A stretch of DNA of 64,000 bases, taken from positions 23,469,385 to 23,533,384 of the forward strand of contig CM070594.1 in NCBI GenBank assembly GCA_036346395.1. Reading direction: 5' to 3'. Origin of the DNA: Hsuehochloa calcarea (taxonomy: Eukaryota; Streptophyta; Magnoliopsida; Poales; Poaceae). The notes beneath the pieces were generated by a model. That model was given only the letters and a program-made list of their open reading frames with translations, was not told the DNA's origin and did not search any database. Shown here one piece after another: positions 26,301 through 37,360 of the stretch (the first letter of the stretch is position 1; every line of letters starts with the position of its first letter). The position numbers and the translations under genes were made by a program.

Positions 26301-26502
26301 TTATTTGAGGCAATGCTGATTAGCAGTTGTCCAAATTTTCTCAAGAAGACTATGTTGTGAAAAAAGGCTACAAAAGCAGTCAATATGGAGTGACGCCACG
26401 AGAAGCCGTTTAAAGTCAGGAGTAACCTAGGAAAACGGGCTGAAAAGTAAGGAGTTCCTAGCTTTTCTACTAATGGCGAGATTCCATAAGGAAGTTTGAA
26501 CA
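23336..26502 (+). mobile_element. Decayed second copy of the Tekay-like internal region
   Basis: No ORF longer than about 100 codons. Short collinear matches to internal region 1 are visible: gattatttc..caagttctt (about 23810, compare 17510), aaggattcatggagta (about 25125, compare 19715), tatgagttc (about 25070, compare 19650), and the terminal gcgagattccataaggaag before LTR C (about 26470, compare 22030). The copy is shortened by about 45 percent by many small deletions. No PBS is seen. Confidence 0.6.
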
Positions 26503-28625
26503 TCCAATTTTGAGCTTTAAAATTTTAAATAAGGTGTAAGAAAATTTACCTTTGGATTTAATTGAAATAATTTTAAAACTTAAATGGCTTTAGGACAAAC
26601 CGTTTAATTCTTAATCCCAAATTAACATTACCAAAATTATTTATTAGATTCCAATGTTGGTATATTTTGAATTTCGAATTTTTCAAGATCATTTGCTTTT
26701 TCCATTGCTATTTGAATTTCCTTTTTTAAAAATAAAAGTATTTTAAATCCAAATATTTTGGGCATCCTACTATTTCATCCATTAAACGTCGTCATTTGGG
26801 CGTTGATCTCGAATCCTTACCCTGATCTAGTTGAACCCAAATTCAGAGGGCTCGGTGGACTTGGTCCACCGTGAGCCGGATCACTGACATGTGGGTCCCA
26901 CATGTCAGTTATTTCTTTAATAATTTAAATTCCGGGAAAATCCTTCGCTGACGTCATGCTTGCGCAATAATCCGATTTTTCTATTGAAAAATAATTCGAA
27001 TTCCAAGAATCCTATTTTTAGGGTTTTTCTTTTGATTCAAACTTTGAAACCTTATAACTTTTGCATCCTAACTCCAAATCCATCCATTCAAATGTCTAAA
27101 TTTGTATAAAATCAAGATCTATTTATTGGAGATTTTTAATTATTTTTATCAGAGTTATTTACTTCTGTTATTTATTTTTCTTGTTGTTTGCTTCGTTGTA
27201 GACTTCGACGATACTCGGAAGGTTTGAGGAAGAAGGAGCTTTCCAAGACCAAGACCAGACTTGAACCTATTCCAAGGCAAGCTATACCCTTGACCATTTT
27301 GCTTCCCAGTTTTATAAAAGTATTTTAATTCAAATTACTGCATCTTAATTTTAAGTATTTATTTAAAAGCTTTTGGGTGCAGTAGTTAATCCCAAATTGT
27401 TATGCCATCCTTGTTAATTGCTATGTCCCGATTCCTTGTCACCTTAGTTGGTATTTAGTTGGTAATATGGTAGCACCAACGTGGGTTGGTTAGTTGCGTA
27501 TTAGATTGCTTAGCCAAGCCACGAATCACTTGTCATGTATACTTTGTTATAAATTGACTAAGGGAATATGAAACCGTGTGAACAAACTGTGTACTATGTG
27601 TCTTTGTGGCATATGTTGCACTTAAATCAACCAGGTGGTAAAAGGATTTGACCGAGGCAAGGGGTGGATACTGTGTGAAAGGGTGGATGTGTGGACTGTG
27701 TGAATAACATTAACTGTGTGTCTATGTGGTTTGGTTAGTGGAAGTCTTGCCTTGGTCAATTAAGGACCTCACCATGTGCGTCATTGAACTGAAGCTTCTG
27801 TCACGACCACATGCCTGCTTTTAAGACGGCCTAGCATAGTAAGATAAGGTATCTGAATTGCTTTGTTATGCTTAGTGTTAGCTACACTAAGTGTATCTTG
27901 TGGGTAAAGTGTACAAACCTCTGCAGAGTGTAACTTAATCTATTCGAATAGCGCGTCATGGCCATGGACAATGCTCGGGATTTCACACTAGGGGTAGATG
28001 TTTTCATAAAGCGTGTGGGAAGAGAGCTATGTGATTAAATCATCTAGCTATGTGAATAACCTGTTAGGTGTGTGTGTCTTTGTGAAATAACTTGTTAAGT
28101 TTATTATTGTCTATTGGTTTTACCCGTTTGAAATCTATTAATTGTATTAAATTGCAAAGGTTGCATTTATGCAAAAGAGCCACAAAAATGCATTCCCTTG
28201 TAAAAAGCCAGCATATATACATTTTGCATCTTTGTGGTGTGGCTTGCGAGTACGGTGTGTACTCACGCTTGTTTTGACGAATCAAGCAGAGGAGGAGTCT
28301 TCACCAGCATTCGAGGACGAGTACATCGAAGGTGCTTAATCGTGAGGTCTTGATCCCAGTCGGTTGCCTGTGGTGAATCGATGGGGTGCCACTACCTTTT
28401 TAGTTTCCGCTGTCGTTTATTTTCTCTGTTAGCCCTGCGTAGCTCAGTAATTGTAACTCGACCTTAAGGTCAAAACCCTTATTTATTAATCAAAGTTATT
28501 CGTTTATGTTACTATTCGCTTGTATGGATCGATTTCCACCTTTGTTAACACTGTGTGCACTAGCGTGATCCTGGACTAGTGCATTAAACACAGAGGGTCC
28601 TGAACCGTAATTTTGGGTCCCGACA
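26503..28625 (+). repeat. LTR C (3' LTR, internally deleted)
   Basis: The first 260 bp match LTR A but with about 30 deletions of 1-3 bp. The GC-rich 0.9 kb block is missing. From about 26840 (cagagggctcggtggacttgg) to the end CCCGACA the copy is nearly identical to LTR A 14620-16391. It is followed by target duplication TCTCC. Confidence 0.82.
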
Positions 28626-28765
28626 TCTCCTTAGGACTAGCACAAATGAGGAATGGGTTCCCCCTGTTTTTGTTGTTACCAATGGCATTGGATCTATAAC
28701 AATTGTTCTCGTACAAACCATTCAGCAAGAAATATTTTGTATAAAAAAAACTTCTAGCAAAGTGT

Positions 28766-29690
28766 TTAGATATTTACTCTAAAAATATCCTGGGTGTAGA
28801 GAATTCCAACGTTACCATGAAGAAGACGAGCTGCTAAATACTTTGTCTTAGGGTCGAGCATATTTTCAATATTTACCGTATCTCCACATCTAAAACAAAT
28901 CACCCATGGTCCTTCATCTGTATAGTTATTGTTATTTATATCAGGTTCCATCTGTTTTAGGATGGCCTTCACCACATGAGAGGTGGCCATTAAGATCAAT
29001 GGCATGGATCCCACCTTTAGCTCAAAACGTACAGAATAAAGAGAAAATCATAATATATCACTAAATAACTACATAACTCAGCCTCACAATGAATGACATA
29101 ATATGATTATTTTTTAAAAAATAATCATATATCAGTAAGACAACTGTAACCTATTATAAAGATCTAAAATTATCCAATAACACACAGCAAATTGCCCCCT
29201 CAAATAAACCATCACTGTGGTTGTAAAGAATATCATGTTAGTCCCAGCAAGGTACATCTACATCAATCAATGTCCACTTGGTGTCCCCAACCCGGTTAGG
29301 GAGAGCAGCTTACCGGGCAAGTTACAAGAAGCACGATGCGGTTTCCGCTGGGATCAATGGATAGGGCGACCCACATGTAGAAGTAGCTAGAAGTGTGTCT
29401 CTTCGCATGAAAGGTTGTGTGACCTTGACTCGGTGTTGGAATCCTGCATCTTTCCACCGTAGTTGGCTGAAGCCTCACTCACCTTCTTGAGCACAAATCT
29501 GGTTGACATGGAGATTGGAGAACTCATCGGTAGTGAGGAGTGCCGATATAGATCTAGGAGGAGCCCATGAAGAAGATGGTGCAGAAGTGCAAGTCCGAGA
29601 GGGCAATGTGGTGGAGCTTGTCCGCAGGGAGGTTGTGCAGGGTTGCCATGTTTCGACCGCAGTCACTGGCTGCGGGGTGGAGCCAGCCAC
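28766..29690 (-). pseudogene. Unidentified multi-exon gene fragment
   Basis: Three minus-strand pieces look exonic. 29690-29490 has MATLHNLPADKLHHIAL then a stop. 29478-about 29315 has FHAKRHTSSYFYMWVALSIDPSGNRIVL and ends at a good donor (g|GTAAGC). 29010-28766 starts after an acceptor-like ..ttttgag and reads MPLILMATSHVVKAIL, GPWVICFRCGDTVNIENML, ARLLHGNVGILYTQD. I do not recognise the family. The right-hand part may be real, and the left end is near the Tekay-like insertion at 28630, which may have truncated it. Confidence 0.3.
29101..29130. repeat. Perfect 30-bp palindrome
   Basis: Two 15-nt arms (ATATGATTATTTTTT and its reverse complement) meet without a spacer. It lies in AT-rich DNA within a presumed intron of the unidentified fragment. 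Confidence 0.8.
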
Positions 29691-29911
29691 GACCTAAGTC
29701 TCGGATGGGTCAGCTGATCTTGGGTTGAAGTCGTATTTTGGTGATTTTTTAAAAGGCTTTTCTTCGACTTTTGATTCTAGACCTTGGGCCATTGCCCCAG
29801 CGGCCCGAGGCCCAACTCCACCCTGGTTGGTGTGGGTCTGGAGTAGATACCAAGTTGCATGACTAAAGATAAGCGGAGCGAAGTACTAGGCATGACATCC
29901 GGCTCTAGAGT

Positions 29912-30228
29912 AGGGGTGCAAACGGGGCAGATAATTCCCGTCTGACCGACCGATCGAAGGCTTGCGAAGTGAATATGGAAAAGATAAATGGATATCCGGC
30001 ACTATCTGTGTTCGACTCCAACTCCGAGGAAAAAATACAGAATATGATACAATACTCGTCCGTATGTGTCCGCATGTTAGGTGGTATAAGAAAAGACTAT
30101 TGTAACTTCACTTAGGAACAAGATAACAGTAGATGAGTTGTTGTATTTAAGCAGATAAGAGATACAGAGTATTTTTTCTTTAACATTTAAGCGATTAGTC
30201 TCTCCGTGTTCGATCTGATTGCACCCCT
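29912..30228. mobile_element. MITE with AGGGGTGCAA termini
   Basis: Perfect 10-bp terminal inverted repeats AGGGGTGCAA / TTGCACCCCT bound 317 bp. The interior has the 'gaccgaccgatcgaagg..gcgaa' sequence of a common grass hAT-like MITE. A clear target duplication is not visible. Confidence 0.6.
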
Positions 30229-30247
30229 TACTATTCAATGTCCTATG

Positions 30248-30425
30248 TAGGGGTAGAAAAGAAGCTGATTGTCCGACCAACCGACCGAAAGCTCGCAGAG
30301 CGAATACAATATGAAAAAATAGGTATTGGCCAACACTATTCGTATCCAACTCCAACTCCAAAAAAAAAAATATATATATATAGAATATATTGATATCCGT
30401 CCGTATTCATTCCGCTTCCGCCCCT
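30248..30425. mobile_element. Second, shorter MITE of the same family
   Basis: Starts TAGGGGTAGAAAAG and ends CTTCCGCCCCTA. Its interior repeats that of the MITE 20 bp to the left (gaccaaccgaccgaaagctcgcagagcgaata; ccaactccaactcc), in the same orientation. Confidence 0.5.
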
Positions 30426-31994
30426 ACCCTGGACATGATTGAGAGCTCGGTCAGGCCTCCTTCATCCAACAGCATCCTGATGAGTTTGGCAACGACTGAA
30501 GCTAGCTGATGAGAGGAGTCCGAGGAGATGTCCATCAGCGAGGTGGCCGGCGTCGGAGTGCGCGCATCACTGTAGTTGGGTCCGCCTCAAGCTCGCAGGG
30601 TCAGGGTGGCCGGCCAAACGAGGAAGCGAGCATGTCATCATTTGCCTCGTTGGGGTGTGAAGGCCGGAGGTGGAGCAGACGTACTCCTCTGGTGAATGCT
30701 AGACGTGTTCCCAGGGCTGCAAATGCCACAGCTCATCCCTGTGCTCGGTAACTATATCTGGACAACAGATAATCAGACGGACCAATGCAGAGCAACATCC
30801 CCGCAGGTATTGTTGACCTGACTAAAAATTAGGAACAAATCATATTTCTACACAAACGTTACAGCATTTCACAGCCAGCTTCATTTCCGACACTGAATAA
30901 AGGCCAAGCTAAAAACTAATGCCACATAAGTAGTACATTTTACCGGTACATCAATGTCAGTTCACCGGTAAATAATTAACAGCAGTACACATCAAGTTAC
31001 TCAATCAGCATAACGGCTCCTAATTCAAGTGAGCTAAGCTAGGAATTATGGCAACGGAGAAGAACAAGCCAATGAACATCGCACAGAAAATGTTATGATG
31101 AATCCCCTACGAGACTAAAAATCCACCAACATTCCGAATCCACATGCAACAGAACAAAATATTCACAGCGTGCGGATCAAGAAAATATTGACCACACAAC
31201 GGCTATTCCGACACTATGCAAGTTCTCGTTTCATCTGAGCAACTCAGACTACATGCTACAATCAACAAGCTATGTATCTCACATAAGAACAATCAGAAAA
31301 GATAACAGTCATGGTGCAATCAAAACATAATTCGAATTCAAAAGCACTTGATAGGGATCCATCATGACATTGTTATGCACTTATGCTAAGTTTTGCTAAC
31401 CTTCCATGGACAGTTGCTATTTTAACATTGCACAGGATCACATATGCACAACACAATTGCTATTTTAACATACTGAACAAAATGACAGATTCAGACCACA
31501 TTTTCATCAAACATATTTCACAGAATGACAGATTCAATTCCATGAGACAACAAATCTATGTCTTACACCCTGAATCCACGCACAACATAACTAATTTCGG
31601 CACAACCAAAAAAACGCAGCCCTATCTCGCACCCAATGCATTAAGAAAATCTTGACTCCGCAATGGATATTTCCGCATCATGGGCAATATAACATCGGAT
31701 AAATATAACCATTTTAAGGCGCAATCAATAACAACTACTCCCCTGCAATACGACAATATCTCAGACAACCGAGATCACACCAACAGAACAAGAACGATTA
31801 ACCAAAACATAATTCGAATTCAACAGTACTAGATAAGAACCAGCATGACATGATATCGAAACCAAAAGTACGCATCACCATCACAGATGCAGGTGTTTCT
31901 GTTCCAAGAAGCTACTTTAATACGACAGAGACAAAAGGATTATCATCTAACGAAACCTTTCCTTTCCTTCTTCCCCAGAGCTGAGCAGAGCAGC
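30426..31994. other. Intergenic 3' flank of the ubiquitin-S27a gene
   Basis: About 1.57 kb. A GC-rich stretch at 30500-30760 has a short ORF without recognisable features; the rest is AT-rich and non-coding. The terminal part should contain the 3' UTR of the minus-strand ubiquitin-S27a gene. Confidence 0.5.
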
Positions 31995-32462
31995 CTACGC
32001 CTTCTGGTTGTAGACGTAGGTGAGGCCGCACTTACCGCAGTAGTGGCGGTCGAAGTGGTTGGCCATGAAGGTCCCGGCGCCGCACTCGCCGTTGGGGCAC
32101 TCCTTGCGGAGGCGGGTGACCTTGCCGGTGGCGTCGTCGACCTTGTAGAACTGGAGCACGGCAAGCTTCACCTTCTTGTGCTTGTGCTTTTGCTTCTTGG
32201 GCTTGGTGTACGTCTTCTTCTTGCGCTTCTTGGCGCCGCCCCTCAGGCGGAGCACCAGGTGCAAGGTCGACTCCTTCTGGATGTTGTAGTCGGCGAGCGT
32301 GCGGCCGTCCTCCAGCTGCTTGCCGGCAAAGATGAGCCGCTGCTGGTCCGGCGGGATGCCCTCCTTGTCCTGGATCTTGGCCTTCACGTTGTCGATGGTG
32401 TCCGAGGACTCCACCTCCAGCGTGATGGTCTTCCCCGTCAGGGTCTTCACGAAGATCTGCAT
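31995..32462 (-). CDS. RPS27a: Ubiquitin-40S ribosomal protein S27a fusion
   Basis: A single-exon 155-codon ORF, intact. Residues 1-76 are ubiquitin (starts MQIFVKTLTGKTITLEV, ends LRLRGG), and cleavage after Gly76 frees ubiquitin. Residues 77-155 are the S27a tail: a lysine-rich segment (AKKRKKKTYTKPKKQKHKHKK) and a C4 zinc finger (C-x4-C in CPNGEC and C-x2-C in YCGKC). The product supplies both a 40S ribosomal subunit protein and free ubiquitin in the cytosol. The length and composition equal the normal plant gene, so it is very probably functional. It diverges from the SWC5-like gene; the 5' leader has a (GGC)n run at about 32538-32555. Confidence 0.97.
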   Translation of the reverse strand: MQIFVKTLTGKTITLEVESSDTIDNVKAKIQDKEGIPPDQQRLIFAGKQLEDGRTLADYNIQKESTLHLVLRLRGGAKKRKKKTYTKPKKQKHKHKKVKLAVLQFYKVDDATGKVTRLRKECPNGECGAGTFMANHFDRHYCGKCGLTYVYNQKA

Positions 32463-32874
32463 GTTGGCCGGCGCTTCGTCCAGCGGCCGCGTCAGCGGCG
32501 GCCTACCTACCTACCTGAGTCGAAGGTTGTGGTTCGCGGCGGCGGCGGCGGCGGGGTGGAGTAATCTGGGTGGGTAGGGTTTACGTGGCGGCAGAGGTTA
32601 CATCTTTATAGCTGGGGTGAGGCAGTGTGCACCGTTAGATTTGGGAGGGTTTCGATCGGACAGTGAATATGACCCGAGAGTGGGAGTTGGGCCGTAAGGG
32701 CTTTTAGGAGTAGGTGTTTCGTCGTGGTTGGGCCTTATCGTACTTTTCCCAGTTTTCCTCGCTCTCTCCTTGCTTACCCCAACGCCTCCCTCCTCTTCCG
32801 CCGCCGAGCCGAAGCCGACGCCAACTACCGCCGACGCCGCAGCGCCGGCAAGAACGCGAGAGACCACGTAGGCG
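32463..32874. promoter_or_regulatory. Shared divergent promoter, ubiquitin-S27a (-) / SWC5-like (+)
   Basis: Only 412 bp separate the two start codons. A minus-strand TATA box (TATAAA) lies at 32605-32610, about 140 bp upstream of the ubiquitin ATG. Two TGGGCC site II-type motifs, a known feature of plant ribosomal-protein promoters, occur at 32688-32693 and 32729-32734. No TATA is evident for the + strand gene. Confidence 0.65.
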
Positions 32875-35800
32875 ATGGCGTCGAGCAGCTCCGCTGGCAA
32901 CGTTGGCGGCTCAGGTACGAGTCTCGCGAAAAAACCTCAAATTTTACTGGTTACGTGAGATTAAAGTTAAGGAAAGAGTAGGTGTGTTCTTTGTGAGATT
33001 TGCCTTCTTCTGTTCGTGTGGAGATCTTGATAAGGTTACTGTGTATGATTTTTCGCGTGTAGCTGGAAAGATGCATCCGCCCGCTGTGCCGTGGCGGTTC
33101 TTGATAAGGTTACTGTGTATGATTTTTCTTGGTTTGGTGGGGGCATTGGATAATCTATGCGCAAGCCTTTGCAAGAGGGATTTTTTTAACCGTTGAGAGG
33201 ATAAACTGTTTGTTTAAGCATGCTTGCTGGATTCTGAAATCTGAAGCAACGCACTCCATTCCCAATTTGGCAATTTCCTACTACTAATCCTGCTTTTGGT
33301 ACTTGAACTCCGTTTCCTTTAGAGGAACATTCATAGGATAAGTTTGCTATTTTCCTTAGTCGGGTACAGAACTGTCTTTATTATTTGGCTGATGAGTAGG
33401 AAGATTTAGCAGCTTGAAATGTGTTAAGAGCTTTCGAATATATCGGGATGTGCAGTCTGTCAAATTCTCTCTTTACTTGAATGTTCCTTTGGGATTTCAT
33501 TGGCATGTGCAATTCATTGTTAGTTCCGGGCCATGCATATGACTCAAATCCTTGAGAATCGTTTGTTATTGAAGGCTTCTTCAAATTTTGATCTTTTTAT
33601 TGTATGAGAGCCATTGATTGTTTTGATGTTCTCCACTTCAAATGGACAATATATGGACCAATACTTCATAGTTTGTTTTTTAACAAATGGAGGACTACTC
33701 TGAAACAGGCATATATGCTATTTGAATTGAAAGCATGCTGCAAAGATTGAAGTCATCGAACAAAAAAGTATATTAAAATACACAGCCTTTTGCTATGAGT
33801 GCAACCAAAGCCTAATCAGACTCCCAAACATTTCTCTAAGCACTGCGGGCAATTTAACTACCCTTCTTTTCCAATTGGAACTTTGGAAGTTCTGCGTTAT
33901 AGAATTTAAGTTTCATATTGCATGTGTCAATGCCAGGGGCTAAAGGTGTGCTTGCAGTTGCAGATGAAACACTGCAAGTTTCTGGAAATGCTGATAACTC
34001 ACAGCAACAGTCTCATGATTCTGGTGTGTATACTGTTACTTCATCGCCATGCTTGATTGCCTCTTCTATGTGTTCCAAAATAATGTTGGTGTAATTGCAC
34101 ACATTAATGGGAAGCCACCTCTTTGGATATGGTGTGTATGACTGATTATATGGTTAATGGTTCATAGTCCCATCTAACATTGTAGTTTTCATGCATGGTT
34201 ATGCTTCTTTTAAAAACCAATAGGCCATGGCCTCTTGGTGATCTTTGTCCTTTTTGCAAGACACTATGTACTGCCTCCATTTCTTTTTATAAGGTCACGC
34301 CATCTAAGCTATAAATACCTTGGAAATACAGTTTGGGAGAGTGTTACTTATATTTGCGGGAGAGATAAGATGTGATAAATGTGGGTGGACAAGGAAAAAT
34401 GTCAATAAATTTGCATGTGTGCCTTATATTTTGAAACAAAATTGCAAAAACTATACGCCTTATATTTTGAAACGGAGGGAGTAGTAAGTAGTAACCTCTG
34501 ATCAGCTGGCTAATTATGATACCTTTGATTTTTCCTTGTCTAGTAATGTTCGTATTGATTGAAGCATTCATAACTGGATGCTTGTTTTGTTACTGGCAAG
34601 TAGTCATGGATATAAAAAAACACTGGTCATTTGTACAAAAATTAACAGAATCTTTTTTTTTTGTTAATATTGGTGATCCGGGAACATGGGATGGTGTAGG
34701 CTACCTGGAAACTCAGATATTTGGCCTTATATGATATGTCAATGAAGTTGTGATATACATGGTGCATGCTAAGTTTTTGGCAGCATCATGGTTATTAAGG
34801 CGTCGCCTAAGCGGTAAGGCGCCGCCGGAGGGTAAGGCGTCGCCCCCGCCTTAGGCCTAAGGCGTTGCTAAGCCCGGGGAGGAAGAGGGGGAGGGGAGAC
34901 CTTGGAGCACGACAACATGCAGCCGCCGCCCTGGCTCGAGAGGCGGATCCAGCACCCCGTCACCGGCGCTGCGTCCTCCTCTCCCATCGCCGCCTCCTTT
35001 CCCCTCCGCCACCTCCCCGTGTCCCTTCCCCACCTTCCCCATCTCCGCGGGTGAAGCCGAAGCGGCAGTGGCGTGATGTGGAGGGAGGCGAGCGAAGCCG
35101 AAGCGGCAGGGCGGGCGGGGCGTGCGGCGTGCGCTTGGCCACTCTCCGCTCTTTCCCGCCAAGAAGAAGAACAGCAAGGGAGGCGGGTGGGGGAAAAGAA
35201 GAGGCGCTTGCCGCTCTGTCGGTCGGGCGGGGTTAAAGAGGAGGCGGGGGTAGGGCGGGTAGGCCGGGCAAGCTGGGAAGGTTCTGGGCATTTCTTAATA
35301 TATATCATTTAACAAAACAACTATCACTTAATATATATTAGATGATTCCTCAAATCCTACATGGCTTCGCCTTAGGGTGTGTGTAAGGCATCGTTTCGCC
35401 TCGCACCTTAGCGCTTAAAAGGTGTGAGGGGACTCGCCTCGCCTTATCGCCTTAATAACCATGGGCAGCATAGTGTAACATTTCATGCATGTTTGATCCT
35501 TATGCATAATTTTGTTATTATGTTGACAAATGCTTATGTAGTTTTAAGCACATGGCCTGAGGCTTCGTTGCTCCATTTTTTTTTTTGGCAGACACAAAAT
35601 CACGTGTGGAGGATGTTTGGAAGAAAATGAACAGTGGTTTACCTGCAAAGATGCCCAAACCTGCAATGAATAAGCTCAATACTGCAGCAAAGGAAAAGAA
35701 AAGTAAGGCGACAAATGTGAGTAATCTTTGTGCTATTAACCTTAGCAGCAAATTGATAATTAACATGCGGTGGTTTTATTTTAATAGTTATATTTTATTT

Positions 35801-36619
35801 TTGAAATTTTCTTGTAGAATTGGATGACCGTTCTGGGCCTTTCACCAAGTAAGGCTTGTACAAATGATGAAGGCCCCAAAAATGGGCAACAACAGACACA
35901 GCATGAAACAAGTGAGGATGCCAAAAAACTTGCAGCAAATGCTCTCGCGGCTGTCAGAGATGCTGCGGTTGCTGCATCTGGAAGAGGGAAAGTCGAGGTA
36001 ACCCCCGCCTGTTATTATTATTATTATTGACACAGCATGTGGAGTTGGATTTTTTACTTTATTTGTTGCGTGTTATTTCATGTTCACTCTGTTAGAATCG
36101 TTCGAGTCCAAATTGGCTTAAAAGTCTGGAACAACACCCATAATTTTGGAGTATACTGAAGAGTAGCCACACTCTGGCCCTTAATTGTGGATCTGCTTTG
36201 ATGTGACACTGCTAACCTTCTACTTTCATATGGTCCAACAGATAAGTGAGGTGAGGGACTTTGCTGGCAAAGACATTGAAATCAGGAAACTAGTGGACGC
36301 AGACTCAAAGGAAGCAATCGAGAAGGCCAAGGCAGCTGGTGCCACCCCATCCGCTCTCGATAACATTCTTGAGCACATAAGGAAGAAACAGAAGCTAAGT
36401 GTCCTGGACAAGACGAAGAAAGATTGGGGAGAGTTCAAGGAAGAGAACAAAGGCATGGAGGAGGAGTTGGACGCTTACAAGAAGAGCTCGAACAAATATC
36501 TTGACAAGGTGTCGTTCTTGCAGAGAGCTGATTACAGAGAGTTTGAGCGCGAGAGGGATGCACGCTTGTCGATGATGGCTAAGCGGAGAACCGATAATAT
36601 GCGGGAGGATGACGTGTAG
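32875..36619 (+). CDS. SWC5: SWC5/BCNT-like subunit of the SWR1 chromatin-remodelling complex
   Basis: Five exons join in frame: 32875-32914, 33937-34023, 35592-35716, 35818-35997 and 36242-36619, with GT/AG at every intron, giving 269 residues. The N-terminal half is acidic/Ala-rich and has DTKSRVEDVWKKMNSGLP, typical for the family. The last exon carries the C-terminal BCNT domain (about residues 190-265: SVLDKTKKDWGEFKEENKGMEEEL, KKSSNKYLDKVSFLQRADYREFERERDARL). Known homologues (yeast Swc5, human CFDP1) help SWR1 exchange H2A for H2A.Z in the nucleus. Intron 2 (1.57 kb) holds two MITEs. Exon 1 is short and rests on the first ATG after the promoter and perfect phase. Confidence 0.93.
34271..34481. 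mobile_element. Stowaway-type MITE in SWC5 intron 2
   Basis: Starts CTGCCTCCATTTC.. and ends ..GAAACGGAGGGAG, the common grass 'CTCCCTCCGT' inverted-repeat terminus with some mismatches. It is flanked by TA on both sides (34269-34270 and 34482-34483). Confidence 0.7.
34787..35463. mobile_element. hAT-type non-autonomous element in SWC5 intron 2
   Basis: Perfect 16-bp terminal inverted repeats (CATGGTTATTAAGGCG at left, its reverse complement at right) with the exact 8-bp target duplication GGCAGCAT (34779-34786 and 35464-35471). It is 677 bp. Sub-terminal 'aaggcg' motifs are repeated. The interior (34860-35290) is strongly GC-rich and may be captured host DNA; its ORFs are low-complexity. 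No transposase. Confidence 0.9.
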
Positions 36620-37360
36620 GCTTGAAAAATGTACCATCTTTGCAGCTCTTTCAACTCCTTTTGTTGAAGACATTCTTTTGAGGAGATGATAGAGACATTA
36701 TTTTGCCAATGCCTTCTCATATCTACCAATATGTTGATTAATGTGAATGAAGAAGATGACGTCACATTGATACTGTTTGTATGCATATATGTATGCCAAA
36801 TTGCCAATCTCTCAATTCATTTTTGGAGAAGCTAGGTTTGGTAAAATTTCTGAAAATCGTAACCAGGTGCTACAAGAAGTTTTTAGAACAATAGTGTATT
36901 TGTCCGCAAAACTACAGCTGGGAGTTCAGAAATTCCAGATACAAGGGTTTGCTTGCAAGTCTGAAAACGGTTGCATATATTTTATAATAATGGCATCATG
37001 CGACAATTAACATTGAATTCTCTTTTTCGTTGCTTTGCTTTGACTAGACCAGCACGATTTGCTTGCTTCACCGACAGACAGTGACAGTTGTGGCCAAACA
37101 GGTAGCCGACATGGCCCAACTGGTGACATGCGCATAGATTATGCTGTACTGATCTGACCCATCTACCATGCGAGCCGTGTCATTCCCGGCCAACCAACGA
37201 TGCGGCCCAACTGGTGGCCATCAGCGCATCACTAGATAGTCTGTAGAAACTTAAGCCTGAGCAACCGCAGCACGCTAATGTTAGCTTATTGCATATTCTT
37301 GTGGTCACCAAGAAACAGCAGTTACGGGACACACAAAGGCGAGAGACAGAGAGAGCGGCC
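36620..37360. other. Intergenic: SWC5 3' region and promoter of the START-like gene
   Basis: 740 bp. The first part holds the SWC5 3' UTR. The second part leads into the next gene, whose ATG is at 37361. No clear TATA box and no other gene seen. Confidence 0.5.

Larger units (their letters stand above)
13368..28625 (+). mobile_element. Complex Tekay/Del-like Ty3 element with three LTR copies
   Basis: The outer ends TGTAACATCCC (13368) and ..GGGTCCCGACA (28625) are flanked by the identical 5-bp TCTCC (13363-13367 and 28626-28630), so this is one insertion event of 15.26 kb. The order is: LTR A (13368-16391), PBS, internal region 1 (16392-22052), LTR B 5' part (22053-about 23335), decayed internal region 2 (about 23336-26502), LTR C (26503-28625). 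Internal region 1 has gag, protease, RT, RNase H and integrase remains; none is intact. Confidence 0.85.

Noticed and set aside
31887..32564. 225-codon + strand ORF
   Set aside because: It is the antisense shadow of the GC-rich ubiquitin-S27a CDS; composition (Leu/Val/Gly runs) is an artefact.
34857..35308. Two overlapping minus-strand ORFs of about 145 codons
   Set aside because: Low-complexity Pro/Arg/Ser reading of GC-rich DNA inside a non-autonomous hAT element; no conserved motif.
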